Counted from the stretch's first letter, positions 1-9,222 are shown. The stretch is 19,734 bases of DNA from an uncultured Ignavibacteria bacterium (GCA_937996765.1 CALKUG010000370.1:1-19734), one strand, 5' to 3'. Notes: generated by a model not told the origin, from the letters alone. Numbers and translations: made by a program.

Positions 1-2310
1 GTGACTTCCGGCTTGTAACATACCGTTATAAAGTGTAGTTACTTCGTTACCAAGAATATCATAAACCTTTACGGTTGTTTCACCTGCTAATTTTAATGAG
101 AAACTCACCACTGTGCTTGGATTAAACGGATTAGGATAATTTTGATTGAGTTTGTACTCAATGGGGGTGCCGTTTTGAAACTCAACAACGTTTGAATAAA
201 CAAAAGAGCCGTCAAAATCCATTTGTCTTAAGCGATAATAACTTATTGATTGCATCGGCGAATTATCAACAAAATTATACGTAGCTTTTTCTGTTGAGGT
301 GCCGTTACCATTTATAAAGCCAATTTGCGACCATGAGTTCTTGTCAGATGAACGCTCAACTGCAAAACCTTTATTGTTTAACTCAGTAGCAGTTGTCCAC
401 TCAAGTTTTACGCTTCCATCAATAGCCGACGCTGAGAATGAAGTAAGTTCAACAGGAACCACAGCGTTGGGGTCGGCGTTAGCTCTTAATAAAATACCAT
501 CTTCACCGGCGAAAAAGGCGTAAGAACCGGCTACTGAAATATCACCTACTTCATCGGTGTTAGGTGTTTCAACTTCAGTCCAATTTACTCCCGCATTTGT
601 TGAGTACAAAACCCTGCCATCTTGGTCGCCAATCCAATAGATGGATGGAGAAACAACAGAAACAGATTTAATAGCCTTCAATGTAGGGATGGTAAGTGTA
701 GTCCAAGTTGCACCTCTATCGGTAGATTTAGAAACTTGACCGGAAGTACTTGCGTTACCACCTGCAAGACCGAAATCACCATTGAAATCGAGTGTGAAAC
801 AGGTAGAAGTAAGACCCGAAGCAGGTGTAGTCCAAGTAGCACCGCCATCGGTAGTGCGTTGAATTTTGCCACCTGTTCCACCAATAATCACTTCATTCGC
901 TGAATAAGCATGTGCATCATAAATAAAATTTGTACTTGTGAATCCTGTAGTAACAGTTGACCAATTGGTACCACCGTTGGTGGTTTTTAACATGGTTGCG
1001 AGATTACCTACAATGTATCCCGTATCTACTGTTGCAAAGACTGTTTGATAAGGGCGATATGACGCAGCAGCCGGCGAAGTTTGTTGAGTCCACGTAGTGC
1101 CACCATCGGTAGATTTGAAAATACGGTTATCGTAAATGGAAGCATAAATGGTAGTGAGGCTCGGAGCTGCAAAAGAATACACAGCACGTTTGAAATTATA
1201 CGGACGCGCGCTCCAAGTTGCTCCACCATCGGTGGTCCTGTAGAGGTGTCCTAATGAATCACCAGCAGAAGTTGAACCGGTAGCAGCAAATCCGTCGTTT
1301 TCGTTTAAGAACTTAATTTTGTTTATCCATTCGTAAGTGAATGCCCTGGAAACAGAAGTCCATGTGTCTCCGGTATCAGTGCTTTTTAAGATAATTCCAT
1401 AGTCGCCAACAACAAACATTGTTGAACCAACTCGTTGAACACCACGAAGTGTAGCATCTGCTATCGGCAATGAATCCCAAGAAACACCTCTATTTGCAGA
1501 TTTATAAAACACTCCAAGCGAAGAAACCCCATAAACGGTTGAAGAATCATATTGTGAAACAGCAAATATGTTGCCGGCACCTAAACTCTGAGCCGCAGTC
1601 CAAGTTACACCACCATTATTAGTGTAGTGTGCCTGTCCGGCTGCACCAGCTGAAATACCATTGTTTGCATCACTGAAACTTACTGCATATTGTGCTTTGT
1701 TTACTGAGGCAGGAGCTACCGGGGTAAAAGTAGAACCACCATCTGTTGACCGCGATATAACGGAGGTTGGGTTGCCTGAATTGGTTGTAGTTACAAAAAC
1801 AACGTTAGTTGCGGAAAGTACGCTGATAGAGTAAATAGTTACCGTAACACCCGAATTCAGAGAATCCCAAGATGTGCCACCGTTTGTGGTACGAAATAAC
1901 TTACCGCCTGAACCACCAACAAATCCAAAATTAGGTGTAAAAAAGTTGATTGCCCATAAATCCTCTACGGTATTCATAGTATTAACGTTTGTCCAAGTTG
2001 ACCCACCATCAGAAGTTTTAAGTAAAAGACCATCTTGTCCGGAAACAAAACCATTGTTTGCATCAAAAAAATGAACACGTTCTATTTCCCGATTTGATGC
2101 ATCAATTCTTTTAAACTCTGTAGTGCTTCCGCCATCTGTAGTGCGCTGCGCTGTACCTAAAACACCGAACATATAAACATTGTTTGCATTAGCCATATAA
2201 AGTTGGTTAAGGTCTATTCCATTTGGTTTTGGGTTAATCCACTTCCATTGTGTTCCTTGTGCCAAAAGGAGTGAAGTTAATACAAAGGATAATGTTAGAA
2301 ATTGTTTCAT
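1..2310 (-). CDS. Secreted Asp-box/YCF48-like beta-propeller protein with T9SS sorting domain (3' end outside window)
   Basis: The frame stays open for 770 codons from an ATG at 2310 to base 1; the stop lies outside the window. An N-terminal signal peptide (about residues 1-18, MKQFLTLSFVLTSLLLAQ) is followed by about 13 Asp-box-like repeats (pattern [ST]-x-[DN]-x-G-x-[ST]-W, for example RTTDGGATW and KSTDGGTTW) over residues 45-600, as in YCF48/BNR-type propellers. From about residue 615 comes the PVELTSFSA linker domain often seen before sorting tails. A T9SS type A sorting domain begins near residue 720 (YPNPFNPST at 725-733) and is cut about 20-25 residues before its expected end. The expected fate is export by Sec, then surface display or release by T9SS. 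A GGAG lies 7 bases before the start. The ligand or substrate is unknown. Asp-box repeats also occur in sialidases, but no catalytic sialidase motif was seen. The gene is divergent from a similar gene at 2512. Confidence 0.88.
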   Translation of the reverse strand, partial: MKQFLTLSFVLTSLLLAQGTQWKWINPKPNGIDLNQLYMANANNVYMFGVLGTAQRTTDGGSTTEFKRIDASNREIERVHFFDANNGFVSGQDGLLLKTSDGGSTWTNVNTMNTVEDLWAINFFTPNFGFVGGSGGKLFRTTNGGTSWDSLNSGVTVTIYSISVLSATNVVFVTTTNSGNPTSVISRSTDGGSTFTPVAPASVNKAQYAVSFSDANNGISAGAAGQAHYTNNGGVTWTAAQSLGAGNIFAVSQYDSSTVYGVSSLGVFYKSANRGVSWDSLPIADATLRGVQRVGSTMFVVGDYGIILKSTDTGDTWTSVSRAFTYEWINKIKFLNENDGFAATGSTSAGDSLGHLYRTTDGGATWSARPYNFKRAVYSFAAPSLTTIYASIYDNRIFKSTDGGTTWTQQTSPAAASYRPYQTVFATVDTGYIVGNLATMLKTTNGGTNWSTVTTGFTSTNFIYDAHAYSANEVIIGGTGGKIQRTTDGGATWTTPASGLTSTCFTLDFNGDFGLAGGNASTSGQVSKSTDRGATWTTLTIPTLKAIKSVSVVSPSIYWIGDQDGRVLYSTNAGVNWTEVETPNTDEVGDISVAGSYAFFAGEDGILLRANADPNAVVPVELTSFSASAIDGSVKLEWTTATELNNKGFAVERSSDKNSWSQIGFINGNGTSTEKATYNFVDNSPMQSISYYRLRQMDFDGSFVYSNVVEFQNGTPIEYKLNQNYPNPFNPSTVVSFSLKLAGETTVKVYDILGNEVTTLYNGMLQAGSH

Positions 2311-2511
2311 TATGTCTCCGAGTTGATGTTTTTGAAATTTCTAATAATTTTAAATATACAAACTCAAATGGGTAAAAACTACTGTTAGTCTGCCTAACAA
2401 ATCAAACTTTAAGTATCTCGACTTTAATTGGCGGTTTAAGTGTTTTAATCAAATCATTTTATTATCATTAAAATCTAAATCTTCTTTTTTTACTTAAAAC
2501 CAGACAACTTT
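2311..2511. promoter_or_regulatory. Divergent promoter region between two T9SS cargo genes
   Basis: These 201 AT-rich bases separate the two divergent starts and must hold both promoters. No convincing -35/-10 pair was found on either strand, and neither was the Bacteroidota TTTG / TAnnTTTG pattern. The minus-strand gene has a clear GGAG before its start. The plus-strand gene has no visible Shine-Dalgarno sequence (upstream bases AAACCAGACAACTTT), which is common in this phylum. Confidence 0.5.
2383..2399. repeat. Short inverted repeat in the divergent spacer (candidate operator)
   Basis: The arms TGTTAG and CTAACA are perfect inverted copies separated by five bases (TCTGC). The position, 73 bases before the left start and 113 before the right start, would suit an operator serving both genes. 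Six-base arms can arise by chance in AT-rich DNA, so the functional reading is weak. Confidence 0.3.
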
Positions 2512-4635
2512 ATGAAAACTAAAATCACACTATTTCTCGTTTATTTTACTTCCCTGATGTTTGGGCAGTATTCAGTCGAGATTATTAAAGAAGCCAAATT
2601 TCGTGGTGCAATTCGCGATTACGACCGCGGCATCAATACCATTTTTATGGTTGGTTACGAAATTGATGCTCGAAGTTTTTTCTCTAAATCTACTGATGGC
2701 GGTTCATCTTGGTCGAAGCCGAATTACACACAATTTGGGCGCACAGATAACTTGCTTTCCATTTCGTTTACTACTGATAATATTGGTTATTTAGCAGGTG
2801 ACAATGGTATTGTTTATAAAACTACCAATAGCGGTGATGTGTGGAAAATGGTAGGGGATACAGCAGTTTATAAAGGAAGAATTAACGGAATGCATTTCTT
2901 TACCGCTGATTCGGGAATTATTATGGGTTCATTAAGTAACGGCATCAGTTTAATGCGTACCGTTGATGGTGGAAATTCTTGGCAGCCGATTTCACACTCG
3001 AATACCGGTACCCTTTATGATTATGAATCCGTAAACTCAAACACATGGATTATATCCGCTTCAAGTGGCAAATTTCTCCGTTCAACCAATGGTGGTTTAA
3101 CTTTTACAGAATCTGTAGTATCAGGACCAACATCCACACTTTATGATATTGAGAAAATTAATGATTCTACTTTTATGATGTGTGGGACTTCCGGAAGACT
3201 TTATAAGAGTATTGATTCTGCTAAATCTTTTACTCAAATCGGTTCGGGAGTTGCGGTGCCTATTTATACGGTAACGTTTATCAGCGATCAAGTAGGGTAC
3301 TATTACGGATCTAACGGTATTATCTTTAAAACCACAAACCAAGGTAACTCTTGGGTGGATTTAGGGATTTTAACAACCGAAACTCTTTATACGGGATTTG
3401 TGGTTGATTCGAACACTTTGTTAACCGGTGGCTTTGCGGGAACGCTTATGCGTTCGAGCGATGGCGGTGACTCATGGACGCACCTCGAACAAAGCATGCG
3501 TGACAATTGGGGCATTTATGCTCAAGATAAAGATAGGTATCTGGTTGTAGCTGATAGAGGCGAAATAGCCACAACAGACGATGCAGGAAAAACCTGGCAA
3601 CGTGCAAATTTTGCCACCGGCAACTTAATGTACGATGGTGTTCGATTCGGTGACACTCTTTACATCAGCGGAAGAGAAGGCGAATTTTTTGCTTCGTTTA
3701 ATAAAGGAAAAACCTGGAGAAAAACCCTGATTCCGGGCACGAACGTACGCAATTACAAACTTCAGTTTTTTGGACGAGATACAGCGTATATGGTAAACAA
3801 TCAAGGTCGCATGCTCTACACAACCAATGGTGGACTGACATTCAATCAGATTGATTCATTGCCCGGTATTATCTATGACATTAAAATGCTCACTAAAACT
3901 AAAGGTTACGCTGCCGGAAGTAATACGGGTATTTTCAAAACTGATGATGGCATCAATTTTTCTAACGAAGGATTAGCTGTTTTACCAATGCAAGCTACTG
4001 CTTTAGTTATGGTTGATTCACTTACAGGATATGTAGCAGGGCAGAGAAGTACTATATTTAAAACTACCGATGGATTTAAAACAGTTGAACTTGTTGCTGA
4101 TACGACGGTTTTGACAGCACAATTAATTCATGATTTTGTGGTTTTAGATTCTAAAAACATTTGGGCTCTTGGTGAAAATGGTATGATAATGCGTCTTGAC
4201 GAAGAAGGATTTTTTATGCCCGTTACATACGATATTGGTGGGTATAACCTTATTGCAGGCTCTAAGTTAAATGATTCAACGTTTATTGCAGCGGCTGAAG
4301 AAGGATTTGTGTACAGAATTACTGACAAATCGCGCAACGTACTCGGTACACAAGAGGGTGCAACTACACCCCTGAGTTACGAGCTGTTTCAAAATTACCC
4401 TAATCCGTTTAATCCAAGCACCACCATTTCTTTTTCAATTGCTGATAGAAATGAAGTATCGTTGGAAATATATTCGGTAGTAGGAGAGCTTGTAAAAGGG
4501 ATTTCGATGGGTGAGTTAGCCCCGGGGAACCATAAGTTTGAATTTAATGCGAATTCATTAACTTCGGGAGTGTATTTTTACAGAATAATTGCCGGCGGAT
4601 TTACACAGACAAAAAAGATGAGTTTAATTAAATAG
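2512..4635 (+). CDS. Secreted Asp-box/YCF48-like beta-propeller protein with T9SS sorting domain
   Basis: This is a complete 707-residue exported protein. Residues 1-19 form a signal peptide (MKTKITLFLVYFTSLMFGQ). The body to about residue 610 holds roughly 12 Asp-box-like repeats, such as STDGGSSW, TVDGGNSW, TTNQGNSW and SSDGGDSW, each followed by a hydrophobic strand, as in YCF48-like propellers. The last 85 residues (about 623-707) are a T9SS type A sorting domain: YPNPFNPST at 629-637, then IYSVVGELV, SGVYFYRI and a terminal KKMSLIK. Unlike its divergent neighbour it lacks the PVELTSFSA linker domain. It is probably displayed on or released from the cell surface; the binding partner cannot be read from sequence. 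The two genes look like paralogues that share a control region. No Shine-Dalgarno sequence is visible, but the start fits the signal peptide exactly. Confidence 0.9.
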   Translation: MKTKITLFLVYFTSLMFGQYSVEIIKEAKFRGAIRDYDRGINTIFMVGYEIDARSFFSKSTDGGSSWSKPNYTQFGRTDNLLSISFTTDNIGYLAGDNGIVYKTTNSGDVWKMVGDTAVYKGRINGMHFFTADSGIIMGSLSNGISLMRTVDGGNSWQPISHSNTGTLYDYESVNSNTWIISASSGKFLRSTNGGLTFTESVVSGPTSTLYDIEKINDSTFMMCGTSGRLYKSIDSAKSFTQIGSGVAVPIYTVTFISDQVGYYYGSNGIIFKTTNQGNSWVDLGILTTETLYTGFVVDSNTLLTGGFAGTLMRSSDGGDSWTHLEQSMRDNWGIYAQDKDRYLVVADRGEIATTDDAGKTWQRANFATGNLMYDGVRFGDTLYISGREGEFFASFNKGKTWRKTLIPGTNVRNYKLQFFGRDTAYMVNNQGRMLYTTNGGLTFNQIDSLPGIIYDIKMLTKTKGYAAGSNTGIFKTDDGINFSNEGLAVLPMQATALVMVDSLTGYVAGQRSTIFKTTDGFKTVELVADTTVLTAQLIHDFVVLDSKNIWALGENGMIMRLDEEGFFMPVTYDIGGYNLIAGSKLNDSTFIAAAEEGFVYRITDKSRNVLGTQEGATTPLSYELFQNYPNPFNPSTTISFSIADRNEVSLEIYSVVGELVKGISMGELAPGNHKFEFNANSLTSGVYFYRIIAGGFTQTKKMSLIK

Positions 4636-4649
4636 TAAGCTTTGGAGAG

Positions 4650-4692
4650 AGGTTGTCCAAACATTCCTGTAATTCCTCCGTTTGGACAACCT
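4650..4692 (+). terminator. Hairpin terminator between convergent genes
   Basis: Two 13-base arms (4650-4662 and 4680-4692, AGGTTGTCCAAAC and its exact complement) enclose a 17-base loop. The hairpin starts 15 bases after the stop of the plus-strand propeller gene and is followed by ATTTTATA, a weak T-run. It also lies 14 bases past the stop of the minus-strand elbB gene, but no T-run follows in that direction. It is best read as a terminator for the plus-strand gene that may also stop or protect the opposing transcript. Confidence 0.7.
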
Positions 4693-4705
4693 ATTTTATA
4701 GCGCG

Positions 4706-5395
4706 TTATTTCTCAATCATGTCCATAAGTTTTTTTATAGCCATGTATGCGTTTGCTCGTATCTCCGAAATCCGAGCATGCATCATATAACATGGAGCGG
4801 ATATAATTTTTAGGGATTCATCTACTGCAATTTCACGCACTGTTTTAAGTTGAACAATACTACCAAGCGATTGCATTTCACCAACAATTTCACCAATATT
4901 ATACGGAGAGGGTTCTTCGGTAGTACCCGGTGAAAGTATTGGAGTAAAACCGCTATTTTCTAATGCCTTTGCAACAACAGTGGGGCCCATACATAGTGCA
5001 GCAATTGGTTTCCCTTTCGCAACACATTCCAAGATAATTCTCTTAACATCAGGGTTAATGTCACCTTTGGCACCTTCGAGTCCCCAGGTGGTTAAATTGA
5101 GCGCAGCCCCAAACCCACCGGGAATAACCAGAGCATCAAAATCATCGGCAGTAACTTTTTCGAGAGCAGTTATTGCACCCCGAGCAATACGCGCTGCTTC
5201 TACTAACACATTTCTTTTTTCACCGGTAATCTCACCGGTTATATGATTTGTAATATGGTGATGTTCTATATCGGGAGCTATACAAAAGCTTTCAGCTCCT
5301 TCCTCATCGATAGCAAGCAATGAGAACACTGATTCGTGTATTTCTGAGCCATCAAATACTCCATTTCCGGAGAGTAGTATCGCTATTTTTTTCAT
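4706..5395 (-). CDS. elbB: ElbB-type isoprenoid biosynthesis glyoxalase-like protein (DJ-1/PfpI superfamily)
   Basis: A 229-residue protein from the chosen start MKKIAILLSG. It matches ElbB along its length: GVFDGSEIHE (residues 12-21), a RNVLVEAARIARG segment (61-73) and PGGFGAALN (92-100). The nucleophile elbow AALCMGP holds the candidate catalytic Cys135. Family members are cytoplasmic; E. coli ElbB is linked to isoprenoid yield and has weak glyoxalase activity, but its physiological reaction is unsettled. The start at 5395 is preferred over an in-frame ATG at 5416 for two reasons: a GAGG sits 9 bases upstream, and the family begins at MKK. The start lies one base after the stop of the sensor kinase gene (TAG-T-ATG), so the two are almost certainly one transcript with coupled translation. 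A role in that signalling pathway is possible but not shown. Confidence 0.88.
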   Translation of the reverse strand: MKKIAILLSGNGVFDGSEIHESVFSLLAIDEEGAESFCIAPDIEHHHITNHITGEITGEKRNVLVEAARIARGAITALEKVTADDFDALVIPGGFGAALNLTTWGLEGAKGDINPDVKRIILECVAKGKPIAALCMGPTVVAKALENSGFTPILSPGTTEEPSPYNIGEIVGEMQSLGSIVQLKTVREIAVDESLKIISAPCYMMHARISEIRANAYMAIKKLMDMIEK

Positions 5396-5396
5396 A

Positions 5397-8300
5397 CTAT
5401 AAATCCTCAACTTCACGTTCGTGGATAATATTTTTTATTAGAAGCTGTAATTCCTGTTTTTTGTAGGGCTTAGCTAAATAATGAGTGCAACCATTTTCAA
5501 GAAACTTTTCTCTATCGCCAACCATAGCATAGGCCGAAAGGGCAACAATAGGTGTTCGTGAATAATTTGCTTGTTTTCTAATCTCTTTTACCGCATCTAA
5601 TCCCGAAAGTTCGCCGCCCAGGTTAATATCCATCAATATGATATCGTATCGATTGTTTTTGCAATATTCGATAGCATCTTTCGCGGTAAGTACAGTATCC
5701 ACAATTGCATACTTTTTTAGAAACAATTTGACAATAATGGTATTAGATGAATCGTCTTCAACGGCAAGTACATGGGGTAGAGTATCGCTTGGTTTTGGTT
5801 CTGTAACCGAATCTGGCTCATGTTCTACCACTATTGCAGTTGTATCCATAATCGGAGCTGATTCAATGGGCAAATAAACAAAAAATGTAGACCCTTTACC
5901 AAGAGAGCTACGGAATGTTAATTCACCACCAAGAACTTCAACAAATTTTTTCGCAATAGTTAACCCCAATCCATTGCCTTCATGGCTTCTGCTTAATCCC
6001 TCACTGACTTGTCGGAACTCTTCAAAAATCACATCCTTTTTATCATCGGGTATTCCGATTCCGCTATCTGCTACATAAGTAACAGCATAATTTTTCCCAT
6101 TTCTTTCCTCGGTTGAAAAGGATAAAACAATAAAACCTTCACGGGTAAACTTCAGGGCATTACTCAGTAAATTATCAATAACTCCCATAAACAACCGAGC
6201 ATCTGAAAGAGTAATAAATCCGGAATAAGAACTCTCAAAGGAAAACATTATACCTTTGTCCTCTGTCTTCCCCGAGTACTTACTTTCGAGCCGATTTAGG
6301 ATCGCTACTAAGTCAACTTCGGTTTTTGCAGGACGAAGTTTCGAAGATTCTAATACTGAAAGATCGAGGATAAGATTGAGAGTATCCATCAATCTTTGTC
6401 CACTGTCGTAAATTCTACGCACATAATCCTTATTAGGATCAGTATCCTCCAATTCATCTTGTATCATAGTAGCCAGACCCAAAATACCATTCATCGGTGT
6501 TCTTAACTCATGACTCATATTAGCAAGAAAACTGGTCTTTAATTTATTCATCTCTTCGGCTTTTAACCGCGCATTGATTAAATCGGACTGAGTTTTAAAT
6601 AGTTCTTCGGCATACTTTTTTTGTGCATTAAGTTCTTCCCTGGTTCTTTCCATCTCTTTTTTGTTACGGTTGTCGAACCTTCTATATACCATGTAGAGCA
6701 GAAGAACCAACAATGTGATGTAGAGTATCTTAGCAAAATTCGAAAGGAAAAAAGGAGGTGTTATAATGATTGTTAAAGTTCTGGGTTCCTCGTTCCACAT
6801 ACCATCGCCATTGGTTGCTTTAACTTTGAAAACATACTCCCCGGGGGGTACATTTGTATAATAGGCGATAGTTCGCGAACCTACCTCATTCCATCTGCTA
6901 TCAAAACCTTCGAGTATATAGGCGTATTTGTTTAATTCAGGATTTCTAAAGCTTAGTGCTGCAAAAGAAATAGAAAATACACCTTGGTCATAGTTGAGTT
7001 TTATTGAATTAGTATGCAATAAACTTTGCTTTAAAGGTGAACTGCCCTGAGGTAAATCCAAAATAGATTTACTGCTTATTAAAAAATCTGTAAGTACTAC
7101 ATTGTAGCTATTAAGATTAGGGAGTATTTCCGAAGACTTGAAATAAGTTAATCCGTTAGTACCGCCAAAATAAAGTGTTCCATCACTTCCCTTAAAAAAC
7201 CCACCTCTGTTAAACTCGTTGGATTGGAGTCCGTGAGCTTCTGTGTAATTTTTGAAAGTTTCTTGTTTGCTATCGTACCGAGAAAGTCCGTAATTAGTAC
7301 TTATCCAGAATGTACCCGGGGTATCCTCAACCATTGCATAACAAACATCGTTAGGTAATCCGTTAGCAGTGGTTATAAATGAAAAATTTCCTTTTTCTCT
7401 ATTAAATTTATTTATACCACCGCCACCAGTGGTAATCCATAAGTTATTTGATGAATCTTCGAATATAGTTGTAACTGCATCAGAACTCAACGAAGTAGAG
7501 TCGTCGTGCTTATTTCTGTAAATAAAAAACGAATTCTTCTGCGGGTTATAAAGTGTAACACCGGCATCTATTGACCCAATCCAGTAAAGTCCAAATCTAT
7601 CTTTGTAGATATATCTAAGTTTATTTGAGGAAAGTCCGTCATCTGTTGAGATTCGTTTAATTTCAACACCTTCAGGGCTTAGTATGTATAGCCCATCATC
7701 GGTAGCAACCCAAAGCGATAAATCGGAATCCTCATAAATATGCCTAACCCTATTAGAAGAAGTTGCTGATTTATCATCCTGTTTGTATAAGTAGCGAGAG
7801 AATCGTCCTGTAGTTTCATTAAACAAATTGAGACCACCACCAACGGTTGCAATCCACATTCTTCCCGTGCTGGACCGGAAAATATCAATAATATAATCTG
7901 ACCCTATCGAACCGGCATCCGATGGGTTATGCCTATAAATTTTATTGATGCCTGTTCTGAGATTGAGAATGTTTAATCCGCCATCACCGGTACCAATCCA
8001 TAATTCATCAGACTTATTCTCATTTTTATAAATAGAATAAACAAAACTGTGACTTAAGGAATTGGGATTTAGGGCATTGCGTCTGATTGAATAAAATGGT
8101 TTTCTTAAAATATCAAACTTTGCTATGCCGCCTCCCTCTGTACCAATCCAAAGAATTCCCGAGTCGTCGTAAAGCAGATTACTTATGTTATTAGCTCCAA
8201 TGCTGTAAGGGTTGGATTCGTCAAAAAAGTTACGTGAAATTGTCTCCTTTGATTCAATAACTAATCCGTGTTGCTGAGTCCCGATACAAAGTTCGCCCGA

Positions 8301-9158
8301 AGGTAATTCAACAACACCGGTAATTTGCACTGAGCTAACAGGTAAATCGGCAATATAATTTGTAGAGAGAGAGGTGATTTTTTTTGAAATAATGTCAAAT
8401 TGGTAAAGACCGACAGATTGAGTCCCAATAAAGTACAAGTTTTTGTCTGAATTACTTTTATCAACTGAAGAGACAAATACTTGATTATTGCCTTCAATTA
8501 TGGGTATTTCCTGGATGCTCAGTGAAGTAACATCAAAAAGATAGAGCCCATTGGAAGTGCCGATAAGCAAAATATTTCCGGGTAAAGGAGTAAGTGAATT
8601 TATAGAAACCGATAAAACAGAAGGTTTTCCGATTAATGAGGCAATTTTAAATCGAGTAAATTTTTCGATACTGGGGCTTAATCTATTTAACCAACCTCCA
8701 TTTGTGGCTATCCACAAATCCTTGGATTCTGTTTGAGTTATTGCAGAAACGTCATTTGAAGCGGGTGAATTATTGTTTTTAAAGTCATAAACGTATTGCT
8801 TAAATGTTTCTGTTTTTGGATTGTATTTGTTGAGACCCATAAGAGTGCCAACCCAGAGGTTTTTTTCAATATCTTCGAATATACATTGCACATAATTGAA
8901 AGAAAGGGAGGAGTTATCGCGTGGATTCCGTTTATACACCCGAAAGTTATAACCATCATACCGATTCAAGCCATCTTGTGTTGCCGCCCAAATAAATCCA
9001 TATGAATCTCTGGTTATATCATTAACACTGACTTGAGATAGCCCTTCCTTAGCAGAAATCGTCTCAAAATCTAAAGTGTTGTAGCGTACGTTCTGGGCTA
9101 ATGTGGTGAAGCCCAAAAAAAACACAGTTATGGAAAAAATAACGTGTTTAACTTGCAA
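5397..9158 (-). CDS. Hybrid two-component sensor histidine kinase with 14-repeat propeller, Y_Y_Y domain and C-terminal receiver
   Basis: This 1253-residue protein has a signal peptide (1-22) and about 14 reg_prop repeats (LWIGT..GGLNxFN type) between residues 54 and 675, enough for two seven-bladed propellers. A Y_Y_Y domain (about 730-800) and one membrane helix (about 808-826) follow, with a coiled linker. The HisKA domain has SHELRTPMN (His883). The HATPase domain has N1000, DSGIGIP (1031-1037) and GNGLGLT (1061-1067). The receiver domain has the acidic pair D1135/D1136, phospho-acceptor D1177 and K1230. All catalytic residues are present. The layout is that of Bacteroidota hybrid sensors that read polysaccharide fragments in the periplasm, but those usually end in an AraC helix-turn-helix; this one stops after the receiver, so output must pass to another protein. 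The start is TTG at 9158: no ATG lies upstream in frame, and it gives a whole signal peptide. A near-consensus promoter precedes it. elbB follows directly. Confidence 0.93.
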   Translation of the reverse strand: MQVKHVIFSITVFFLGFTTLAQNVRYNTLDFETISAKEGLSQVSVNDITRDSYGFIWAATQDGLNRYDGYNFRVYKRNPRDNSSLSFNYVQCIFEDIEKNLWVGTLMGLNKYNPKTETFKQYVYDFKNNNSPASNDVSAITQTESKDLWIATNGGWLNRLSPSIEKFTRFKIASLIGKPSVLSVSINSLTPLPGNILLIGTSNGLYLFDVTSLSIQEIPIIEGNNQVFVSSVDKSNSDKNLYFIGTQSVGLYQFDIISKKITSLSTNYIADLPVSSVQITGVVELPSGELCIGTQQHGLVIESKETISRNFFDESNPYSIGANNISNLLYDDSGILWIGTEGGGIAKFDILRKPFYSIRRNALNPNSLSHSFVYSIYKNENKSDELWIGTGDGGLNILNLRTGINKIYRHNPSDAGSIGSDYIIDIFRSSTGRMWIATVGGGLNLFNETTGRFSRYLYKQDDKSATSSNRVRHIYEDSDLSLWVATDDGLYILSPEGVEIKRISTDDGLSSNKLRYIYKDRFGLYWIGSIDAGVTLYNPQKNSFFIYRNKHDDSTSLSSDAVTTIFEDSSNNLWITTGGGGINKFNREKGNFSFITTANGLPNDVCYAMVEDTPGTFWISTNYGLSRYDSKQETFKNYTEAHGLQSNEFNRGGFFKGSDGTLYFGGTNGLTYFKSSEILPNLNSYNVVLTDFLISSKSILDLPQGSSPLKQSLLHTNSIKLNYDQGVFSISFAALSFRNPELNKYAYILEGFDSRWNEVGSRTIAYYTNVPPGEYVFKVKATNGDGMWNEEPRTLTIIITPPFFLSNFAKILYITLLVLLLYMVYRRFDNRNKKEMERTREELNAQKKYAEELFKTQSDLINARLKAEEMNKLKTSFLANMSHELRTPMNGILGLATMIQDELEDTDPNKDYVRRIYDSGQRLMDTLNLILDLSVLESSKLRPAKTEVDLVAILNRLESKYSGKTEDKGIMFSFESSYSGFITLSDARLFMGVIDNLLSNALKFTREGFIVLSFSTEERNGKNYAVTYVADSGIGIPDDKKDVIFEEFRQVSEGLSRSHEGNGLGLTIAKKFVEVLGGELTFRSSLGKGSTFFVYLPIESAPIMDTTAIVVEHEPDSVTEPKPSDTLPHVLAVEDDSSNTIIVKLFLKKYAIVDTVLTAKDAIEYCKNNRYDIILMDINLGGELSGLDAVKEIRKQANYSRTPIVALSAYAMVGDREKFLENGCTHYLAKPYKKQELQLLIKNIIHEREVEDL
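5405..5408 (-). promoter_or_regulatory. Ribosome binding site deciding the elbB start
   Basis: GAGG on the minus strand lies inside the last codons of the sensor kinase and 9 bases before the ATG at 5395. It supports the short elbB start; the longer start at 5416 lies upstream of it and has no such site. Confidence 0.6.
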
Positions 9159-9222
9159 TGATCTTTCTCTATAAAACTGAATTGAAACTAAAAGTTAAAT
9201 AAAAACTTGAAACTGAACAAGA

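Noticed and set aside
622..903. A 93-codon plus-strand frame rich in Cys, Ser and Arg
   Set aside because: It lies wholly opposite the left propeller gene, mirrors its repeated codons and has no ribosome site or recognisable motif.
661..2160. Regularly spaced similar segments resembling a repeat or CRISPR array
   Set aside because: The spacing is uneven, copies are imperfect, and each copy codes in one open frame for an Asp-box blade.
1..2310. Sialidase assignment for the left propeller protein because of its Asp-boxes
   Set aside because: Asp-boxes are structural. No sialidase FRIP-type motif or catalytic triad was seen, and the repeat density fits YCF48-like propellers.
5396..5416. Longer elbB start at 5416 overlapping the sensor kinase
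   Set aside because: It adds seven residues not found in the family, and the GAGG ribosome site lies downstream of it, correctly placed for the ATG at 5395.
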